A DNA stretch of 10,233 bases. Source: a bacterium (GTDB lineage: Bacteria > Babelota > Babeliae > Babelales > RVW-14). Below are positions 5,175 through 10,233 of this stretch, piece after piece. The stretch lies in the NCBI GenBank assembly GCA_023249935.1, contig JAHFBQ010000056.1, positions 1 to 10,233 of the forward strand, in the 5' to 3' direction. A program made the position numbers and the translations under genes. Position 1 is the first letter of the stretch. Each line of letters begins with the position of its first letter. The notes under the pieces were generated by a model. That model was not told where the DNA came from. It did no database searches and saw nothing but the letters and a program-made list of their open reading frames with translations.

Positions 5175-6401
5175 GTGATTGTAGAACTACTATTTCTAGT
5201 AACTGCGGTATTTTGGACATCGCCGCTCTCTTGCTCCCCACCATCAGGGGCAATGCTGGTAGAAATTCTTTCTGCTGGTAAGCAGCCCTTATGTTTTGAT
5301 GGTAAAATTACTAGGGAATATGGTGAGTTTTTAGATGGCAAAGGCAAGGGTAAGTCATTGACAACTGTTAAACATCGGCACGTTCTGGCAATTTTTGTTC
5401 ATGGGACGCTCTTTCCTGTGCCTAGCTTAACAGCGGTGCAAGAATGGGCTGGAGAGCGTCTTAAAAAAGATGGGCATCCATCGGGATATATTGATCTTTT
5501 GCGTGACAAAGGGGTACTGCGAAATCAACCGATTGGTCCGATGGGCCTTCATCCAGTTCTGTCTTGTTGGTCAGCAACAGCGAATGGAGCACAACTACTT
5601 GGTTGGCTTATTCAAGAAATGTATCGTCTTCTTCCAACGGAAGAGTTTGCCACCGTACACCCATACACATTCGGGTGGGATGGTTCTTTAAGTTTAGAAC
5701 GCCGTAAGTTACAAGCAAAAGACCTTTTGCTTGCTCTTGAATCGTTGGTTGCAGAGCATCAACGCAAACACATACATGATCAGGTCGAAGTGATGGTGTT
5801 GGCTCATAGTCATGGCGGTAATGTTGCCTTGCATATGGCTGATTGGGTTAGTAGTATTCCAAAGATACAGATTGATCATCTTTTCACTTTTGGAACGCCT
5901 ATTCATGGTGATACGCAGCATCATGCGGTATCTTCGCTATTTAAAAATGTTTATAATGTTCATTCAAGCGGTGACTTTGTTCAAGTTGCTGATATTGTTT
6001 CAACAAAAAAATATATGCCGGCACGTGTATTTAGTCATGCTGGGGCGCTTAGTTCTCCTAAGGTAAAGCAAATCCTCGTTGAGATTGGTTCATATAGTCC
6101 AAATCACTGTGAGCTCTGGTTCTTTAGGCGGCCAGAGGTACTTTTTTTCCGTGCGGGGTTGCCGATCGCGCCGCTTCCTGTTGCTGCATTTACGCCGCTG
6201 ATATTGCGAGAAATTAAAAAATCTGCAGGAGTAGAGCATTTTCTTAAGCTGAACATTGCTCCCAATAAAGGGAATCTTCAAGTTTGCTTAGTACCTTTCC
6301 AAAATTATTGGAAAGATGAGCTGGTAAAATTTCATCAGTATGAAAGTCGATTCGACTTTTCAAAGCTTTATAACCAATTACCACTTATTCTTAAAGAATA
6401 G
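5175..6401 (+). CDS. Predicted exported alpha/beta hydrolase (lipase/PGAP1-like)
   Basis: This 408-residue protein is likely a serine esterase, lipase or acyltransferase of the alpha/beta-hydrolase fold. The oxyanion-hole motif FVHGT is at residues 74-78. The nucleophile elbow AHSHGGN is at 210-216 with S212 as nucleophile; it has Ala in place of the first Gly of GxSxG. FGTPIHGD follows at 239-246, as in PGAP1/lipase relatives that carry a F-G-T-P-x-x-G strand. D267 in SSGDFVQ and H288 in VFSHAG are the best candidates for the rest of the triad. Residues 1-19 (MIVELLFLVTAVFWTSPLS) form a short hydrophobic leader ending at a Cys, so it may be exported. The lipobox is poor and there is no positive charge at the start, so the sorting is uncertain. 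The start is GTG at 5175, supported by AAAAGGG at 5161-5167, seven bases upstream. It stands alone between atpD and secA. The substrate is unknown; a host or own-membrane lipid is a guess. Confidence 0.75.
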   Translation: MIVELLFLVTAVFWTSPLSCSPPSGAMLVEILSAGKQPLCFDGKITREYGEFLDGKGKGKSLTTVKHRHVLAIFVHGTLFPVPSLTAVQEWAGERLKKDGHPSGYIDLLRDKGVLRNQPIGPMGLHPVLSCWSATANGAQLLGWLIQEMYRLLPTEEFATVHPYTFGWDGSLSLERRKLQAKDLLLALESLVAEHQRKHIHDQVEVMVLAHSHGGNVALHMADWVSSIPKIQIDHLFTFGTPIHGDTQHHAVSSLFKNVYNVHSSGDFVQVADIVSTKKYMPARVFSHAGALSSPKVKQILVEIGSYSPNHCELWFFRRPEVLFFRAGLPIAPLPVAAFTPLILREIKKSAGVEHFLKLNIAPNKGNLQVCLVPFQNYWKDELVKFHQYESRFDFSKLYNQLPLILKE

Positions 6402-6497
6402 AATTTCTGTACGATTCAGCTACGAGCGGTATTTGTAGAGTAATCTTTACACAGTGCCCTTCTGGTCGTTATTCTTAAATATTGGTTAAAACATTAT

Positions 6498-6530
6498 TGA
6501 TATAAAAATTCTCATTGAAAGAGGGATAGG
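6498..6530 (+). promoter_or_regulatory. Candidate extended -10 and ribosome site of secA
   Basis: TGATATAAA at 6498-6506 matches an extended -10 (TG, one base, TATAAA), with no good -35 at the normal distance. The ribosome site is spread over AGAGGGATAGG at 6520-6530; the TAGG part is seven bases before the ATG at 6538. The rest of the 136-base gap after the hydrolase gene (6402-6537) shows no gene and no clear terminator. Confidence 0.3.
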
Positions 6531-6537
6531 TATTTTT

Positions 6538-9075
6538 ATGATCACGTCGATTCTTGCTAAAATTTTTGGTACAAAAAACGAACGAGATCTTCGCAATCTG
6601 CAGCCAATCGTGGAGCATATCAATAGTTTGGAGCCATCAGTTGCAGCATTAAGCGATGAGCAACTTGCCGCTAAAACAGTTGAGTTTCGTCAACGTTTTA
6701 GCCAAGGTGCTACGTTAGATGTATTGCTCCCAGAGGTGTTTGCTGTTGTGCGTGAGGTGGGTAAACGTACGATGAATCAGCGGCACTTTGATGTACAGCT
6801 GATTGGTGGTACCGTGCTTCATCAAGGTAAAATTTCTGAAATGCGTACAGGTGAAGGTAAAACTTTAACCGCTACTTTAGCTCTTTGCCTGAATGCAATA
6901 TCTGGTAAGGGTGCGCATTTGATTACCGTTAACGATTATTTGGCTCGTCGTGACGCGGAATGGATGAGTCCAATCTATTCATTTCTTGGTCTTGAGGTTG
7001 GGATTATTCAAAATTCAATGAGCGATGCTGAGCGTAAAACTGCATATGCTGCCGATATTACGTATGGCACCAACAACGAGTTTGGTTTTGACTACTTACG
7101 TGACAACATGAAATTTGATCTTGCGGATTATGTTCAGCGAGATCTTAATTTTGCCATTGTGGACGAAGTTGACTCGATTCTGATCGATGAAGCTCGTACG
7201 CCACTCATCATTTCTGGTCCAAGCGAACGTCACTCAAATTTGTACGAAACAGCGAACAAGGCTGTACTACAACTCATCGCTGGTGAGTTTGAGATAGATG
7301 AAAAAGAGCGCGCTGTAACACTGACTGATGCTGGTGTTGATAAAATGGAGCATGTGTTGAAGGTGCAAAATTTGTATGCACCAGAGAATATTCTTGTATT
7401 GCACCACGTTACACAAGCATTGCGTGCCCAAAAGTTATTCAAGTTGGATGTTGAATATGTGGTACGTGACAATGAAGTACTTATTGTTGATGAATTTACC
7501 GGTCGTATCTTGCCTGGTCGTCGTTATAGTGATGGTTTGCACCAAGCAATTGAGGCTAAAGAGGGCGTTAAGATTGAACGTGAAAATCAGACGCTTGCTT
7601 CGATTACGCTGCAGAACTATTTCCGGCTTTACAAAAAACTTGCGGGTATGACGGGAACGGCGGTTACCGAAGCGGCTGAGTTCCATAAGATTTATAAACT
7701 CGGTGTAATTGTAGTGCCAACCAACATGCCAATTGCTCGTCGTGACGAGGGCGATATTGTATTTCTGACCAGAGACGATAAGTTTAAAGCGGCCATAGAA
7801 GATATTAAAGATTGTCATAAGCGAGGTCAGCCGGTACTTGTTGGTACTATCTCTATTGAGGCATCCGAGTATCTTAGTCATCTCCTTGATAAGGATGGGA
7901 TTCCTCATAATGTGTTGAATGCTAAGCAACATGCTCGTGAGGCTGAGATCATTAAGGAGGCTGGAGAGAAAGGGCGTGTGACTATTGCGACAAATATGGC
8001 AGGTCGTGGTACCGATATTAAAATTAATGACGAAGTGAAGTCGGTCGGTGGATTACGTATTATTGGTACGGAGCGGCATGAAAGCAGACGTATCGATAAT
8101 CAGCTTCGTGGTCGTTCGGGACGGCAGGGCGATCCTGGTTCCTCGAAATTCTATATTTCCTTAGAAGACGATCTTATGCGTATCTTCGGCGGAGATCGTT
8201 TGAAAAAAACGATGGAACGTCTTGGTATGAAGCCAGGTGAAAGCATCGAGCATAGCATGGCAACACGGAGCATCGAAAAAGCTCAAGAGCGTCTTGAAAA
8301 GCACAATTTTGATATAAGAAAGCATCTTTTAGAATACGATGACGTGCTTAATCAGCAACGGATGGTGATTTATCAGTATCGCCGTGAAATTTTAGATGGT
8401 GCTGATCGTAGTAAAGAGATTGTACGTACTATGATTGCTGATGTGGTTGAGCAAACGTTTGGGATTTATGCTCAGCGCGATACCTGTGATGTAGAGAGCT
8501 GGAACAATATTGCACACTCTTTTGAGAAGCTGGTCGGTGTATCACGGGATATTTTTGATAAAAATAACTTTGGTCCCGGTAATGCGACGGTGCTACAATC
8601 TCGTTTGATCGAGTTTTTGACCTATGAGTATGAGCAGTTCCGTGGAGCAATCGATGCAAGCGTTGTTGATGAAGCTGAAAAGTGGATTTTACTCGAGACG
8701 GTTGATCATGCCTGGAAGATGCATCTACTCAACATCGATCATATCAAAGAAGGTATTGGCTTGCGCGGCTATGGGCAAAAGAATCCGCTTATTGAATATA
8801 AGAAAGAATCTTTTTTTGAATTTGAGCGTATGATCCAACGTGTCACCTGGGATATTGTGCATCGGGTTTTCAAAATGAAACCTGAAGATTTCAGTGCGGC
8901 AACCATTCGCCAAATTGAAGCGGAAAAAGAGAAAGAGCTGGCCTCCATTCAGGTTGGAGGGGATTCTATGGATCATCCTTCTACACCGTTGAAGCGGGAA
9001 GCGCCAAAGGTCGGCAGGAATGATTCTTGTCCATGCGGTTCTGGAAAAAAGTTTAAACATTGTTGCGGAGCCTAG
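6538..9075 (+). CDS. secA: Preprotein translocase ATPase SecA
   Basis: This is the motor that pushes unfolded preproteins through SecYEG at the inner membrane using ATP. It is complete at 845 residues. Motifs in order: Walker A MRTGEGKT at 102-109, the DEVDSILIDEARTPLIISG segment at 209-227 (DEAD-like Walker B followed by the SecA signature), the preprotein cross-linking domain after it, TNMAGRGTD at 485-493 and QLRGRSGRQGDPG at 522-534 in the second nucleotide-binding domain. The helical scaffold region around DHAWKMHLLNIDHIKEGIG is at about 723-741. The C-terminus ends in a SEC-C zinc site, C831-x-C833 with C842-C843, which in other SecA proteins binds SecB and lipid. It follows a 136-base gap and is probably transcribed alone. 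Nothing suggests decay. It would be needed to export the hydrolase and the PvcA-family proteins if their leaders are real signals. Confidence 0.98.
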   Translation: MITSILAKIFGTKNERDLRNLQPIVEHINSLEPSVAALSDEQLAAKTVEFRQRFSQGATLDVLLPEVFAVVREVGKRTMNQRHFDVQLIGGTVLHQGKISEMRTGEGKTLTATLALCLNAISGKGAHLITVNDYLARRDAEWMSPIYSFLGLEVGIIQNSMSDAERKTAYAADITYGTNNEFGFDYLRDNMKFDLADYVQRDLNFAIVDEVDSILIDEARTPLIISGPSERHSNLYETANKAVLQLIAGEFEIDEKERAVTLTDAGVDKMEHVLKVQNLYAPENILVLHHVTQALRAQKLFKLDVEYVVRDNEVLIVDEFTGRILPGRRYSDGLHQAIEAKEGVKIERENQTLASITLQNYFRLYKKLAGMTGTAVTEAAEFHKIYKLGVIVVPTNMPIARRDEGDIVFLTRDDKFKAAIEDIKDCHKRGQPVLVGTISIEASEYLSHLLDKDGIPHNVLNAKQHAREAEIIKEAGEKGRVTIATNMAGRGTDIKINDEVKSVGGLRIIGTERHESRRIDNQLRGRSGRQGDPGSSKFYISLEDDLMRIFGGDRLKKTMERLGMKPGESIEHSMATRSIEKAQERLEKHNFDIRKHLLEYDDVLNQQRMVIYQYRREILDGADRSKEIVRTMIADVVEQTFGIYAQRDTCDVESWNNIAHSFEKLVGVSRDIFDKNNFGPGNATVLQSRLIEFLTYEYEQFRGAIDASVVDEAEKWILLETVDHAWKMHLLNIDHIKEGIGLRGYGQKNPLIEYKKESFFEFERMIQRVTWDIVHRVFKMKPEDFSAATIRQIEAEKEKELASIQVGGDSMDHPSTPLKREAPKVGRNDSCPCGSGKKFKHCCGA

Positions 9076-9097
9076 AAAATATTCGTTAAATTTTTTC

Positions 9098-9126
9098 TTG
9101 ATAAGGTCGGGCGCTGTGATTAGAAT
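9098..9126 (+). promoter_or_regulatory. Sigma70-type promoter for the PQ-loop gene pair
   Basis: TTGATA at 9098-9103 and TAGAAT at 9121-9126 each match the consensus at five of six positions and are separated by exactly 17 bases. This is the best promoter in the window. Transcription would start near 9133, about 95 bases before the ATG at 9228. It lies 23 bases after the secA stop and is overlapped by the inverted repeat at 9105-9146. Confidence 0.55.
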
Positions 9127-9146
9127 ATCGTTCGCAGTGTCTGACC
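9105..9146 (+). other. Long inverted repeat / RNA hairpin between secA and the PQ-loop genes
   Basis: GGTCGGGCGCTG at 9105-9116 pairs with CAGTGTCTGACC at 9135-9146. Nine pairs are Watson-Crick and three are G-U on the plus strand. Three more pairs (9117-9119 with 9132-9134, one of them G-U) extend the stem to 15 and leave a 12-base loop. On the minus strand the G-U pairs would become A-C mismatches, so the fold favours plus-strand RNA, for example the 3' end of the secA transcript. There is no T-run after it, so it is not a classical terminator. It also covers the spacer and -10 of the promoter here, so it could instead be an operator. Confidence 0.5.
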
Positions 9147-9227
9147 CGTGTTCTTAAGGTCTCTCGGTTCAAGCACTGGCATCAGGTTATATGTTCAACC
9201 CCTAAAGCGGTGAAGGGTGCGAAAAGT

Positions 9228-9893
9228 ATGGGGTGGTCTAGTTATGATAGTTCTCATATAGGCTTTGGTGCGTTGGTGTGGTTGGCGCAGATTTTTTACA
9301 TAATCTGCTTTATTCCACAGATCGTAGAGAACTTTAGGCAACACTCAGAACGGGGATTGAGTGATTATTTCTTAATTGGTAACTTAAACAGTTACATATT
9401 TCTAGCGTTTGATATCTTCTGCAATCAATATCCGTGGCCGTACATGATTACGTCGGCTATTCAGCTGCTAGGCATTAGCATTCTTATTTCCCAGCGTTTT
9501 TATTACGATTTCTCTGGGCTTCGAGCAAGGCGATTCTTTATATTTTATCTCTTGAACGTGATAGGTGCTTTATTGATGATCCCATTTGCCCAAGCACATC
9601 CGCACTTTATGGGGGAGATGAGTGCTTGGTTGGTCATCATACTGGTGGGAGCGGGGATGATTCCTCAGGCCTTTAAAATCTATAGGGCAAAAAGTGTTGA
9701 GGGGTTCAGTTTTCTGTTTATCACGTTGTTTTGTATGGCAAGTTTTTGTGAATTCATCTTGTGTGTTAGTCTAGATCTCTCTCTGCCGTATCTGCTGTAT
9801 ACGGTACAGGATTTGATCATGTTCGTGGTGTTTGTCATTCAGTTTCTTCTCTATGCCAAAGGCGCAAGCTGGTATAAAAAACTTATGCATTAA
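9228..9893 (+). CDS. PQ-loop repeat membrane protein (SWEET/cystinosin superfamily-like)
   Basis: This membrane protein of 221 residues has about seven hydrophobic segments (near 13-33, 47-64, 71-90, 103-122, 131-150, 160-180 and 186-209). It has two PQ-loop motifs, P30-Q31 in CFIPQIVENFRQHSERGLS and P146-Q147 in GMIPQAFKIYRAKSVEGFS. The two halves each follow the three-helix PQ-loop plan joined by a linking helix, as in MtN3/SWEET and cystinosin-type transporters. Known relatives carry sugars, amino acids or act in lipid handling, so the substrate cannot be named. The ATG at 9228 is chosen because GAAGGG at 9212-9217 lies ten bases upstream; a GTG at 9210 has no ribosome site. A homologous gene follows after 19 bases, probably in the same transcript. 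The promoter at 9098-9126 fits both. Confidence 0.85.
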   Translation: MGWSSYDSSHIGFGALVWLAQIFYIICFIPQIVENFRQHSERGLSDYFLIGNLNSYIFLAFDIFCNQYPWPYMITSAIQLLGISILISQRFYYDFSGLRARRFFIFYLLNVIGALLMIPFAQAHPHFMGEMSAWLVIILVGAGMIPQAFKIYRAKSVEGFSFLFITLFCMASFCEFILCVSLDLSLPYLLYTVQDLIMFVVFVIQFLLYAKGASWYKKLMH

Positions 9894-9912
9894 TTAAGCC
9901 GGAGTCTTATTG

Positions 9913-10233
9913 ATGGTCAGCACGCTCGAACTACTTGTTTTTATCAACCAGGCGGTTTACTGCTATTCGCTGATGCCATTGATCCTTGAGAATAAGCGGC
10001 TTAAAACGGCCCGCGGTCTTAGTGATGCATTGTTGTGGTCATTTTTTAATGCTCTACTGGCGCTGACATTTTGTTTCTTTTGCCTTGAAATGCCCCTTTG
10101 CTATCGATTGAGTGCTGTAATCCAAGTAATGCTAATAGGTGTCTTAATCGTACAACGTTTTTGGTATGACTCATTCTCATATAAAAAACTGTTGGCTTGG
10201 TTTTATGTGGCTAATCTCCTAGGTGTAGCGCTG
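9913..10233 (+). CDS. PQ-loop-like membrane protein, paralogue of the preceding gene (3' end outside window)
   Basis: The reading frame is open from the ATG at 9913 to the window end and gives 107 residues. It has GGAG at 9901-9904, eight bases upstream, as a ribosome site. It aligns with the preceding protein: SLMPLILENKRLKTARGLSD matches its CFIPQIVENFRQHSERGLSD, and VLIVQRFWYD matches ILISQRFYYD. The first motif has Pro-Leu (P22-L23) where the relative has Pro-Gln, so the glutamine thought to act as the hinge partner is missing in this half. Four hydrophobic segments are visible so far. The pair probably arose by local duplication and then diverged. Whether the second PQ motif is intact lies outside the window. 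Confidence 0.8.
   Translation, partial: MVSTLELLVFINQAVYCYSLMPLILENKRLKTARGLSDALLWSFFNALLALTFCFFCLEMPLCYRLSAVIQVMLIGVLIVQRFWYDSFSYKKLLAWFYVANLLGVAL

Noticed and set aside
7435..7932. Open frame of 165 codons on the minus strand inside secA
   Set aside because: It is antisense to a perfectly conserved stretch of secA, and its product has no recognisable motif and the composition of a shadow frame.
8725..9060. Minus-strand open frame of 111 codons over the 3' end of secA
   Set aside because: It is a shadow of the SecA scaffold and zinc-site coding sequence, with no motif in the product.
9165..9200. GGTTCAA followed by a small GGTT/AACC palindrome, resembling part of a tRNA T-arm
   Set aside because: The flanking bases do not form a five-pair T-stem, and no acceptor stem or anticodon arm can be drawn around it.
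9210..9227. GTG at 9210 as start of the first PQ-loop gene
   Set aside because: No ribosome site precedes it, and the GAAGGG at 9212-9217 would lie inside the gene. It is correctly placed for the ATG at 9228.

Overview
The window is ordinary bacterial DNA read with the standard bacterial code. It is moderately AT-rich, gene-dense and has clear Shine-Dalgarno sites. It carries eight or nine protein genes and no tRNA, rRNA, insertion sequence or CRISPR that I can support. The gene set is an amino-acid uptake ABC transporter, two exported-looking PvcA/Dit1-family proteins, a split-off atpD-atpC pair with a very short epsilon subunit, an exported alpha/beta hydrolase, SecA and tandem PQ-loop membrane proteins. 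This fits a reduced, host-dependent bacterium of the Candidatus Dependentiae (TM6) kind. That placement is an inference from gene content and protein style. No marker gene here proves it.

Layout. (1) Positions 1-2025, plus strand: the end of a polar amino-acid ABC permease, its ATPase, and a first isonitrile-synthase-family gene follow one another with an overlap or a very short gap, so they are probably one operon. (2) 2026-3180, plus strand: a 120-bp leader with two strong hairpins, then a second, diverged isonitrile-synthase-family gene. (3) 3183-4913, minus strand: atpD and atpC, meeting the previous gene tail to tail. (4) 4914-5174: a divergent intergenic region with candidate promoters for both directions and a small degenerate repeat. 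(5) 5175-6401, plus strand: a predicted exported alpha/beta hydrolase. (6) 6538-9075, plus strand: a complete secA. (7) 9076-9227: a good sigma70-type promoter overlapped by a long inverted repeat. (8) 9228-10233, plus strand: two tandem PQ-loop family membrane proteins, the second cut by the window end.

The unusual part is the first 3.2 kb. Two adjacent paralogues of the DIT1/PvcA family (Pfam-type isonitrile synthases, which in characterised members convert the amino group of tyrosine or tryptophan to an isonitrile using ribulose-5-phosphate) sit directly behind an amino-acid importer. Both carry an N-terminal hydrophobic segment that the usual cytoplasmic enzymes lack. No PvcB-like oxygenase is visible beside them. 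They could make an isonitrile at the cell envelope or outside it, or they could be a family branch reused for another role. SecA, encoded nearby, would be the general route for exporting them and the hydrolase, but the proximity itself need not be functional.
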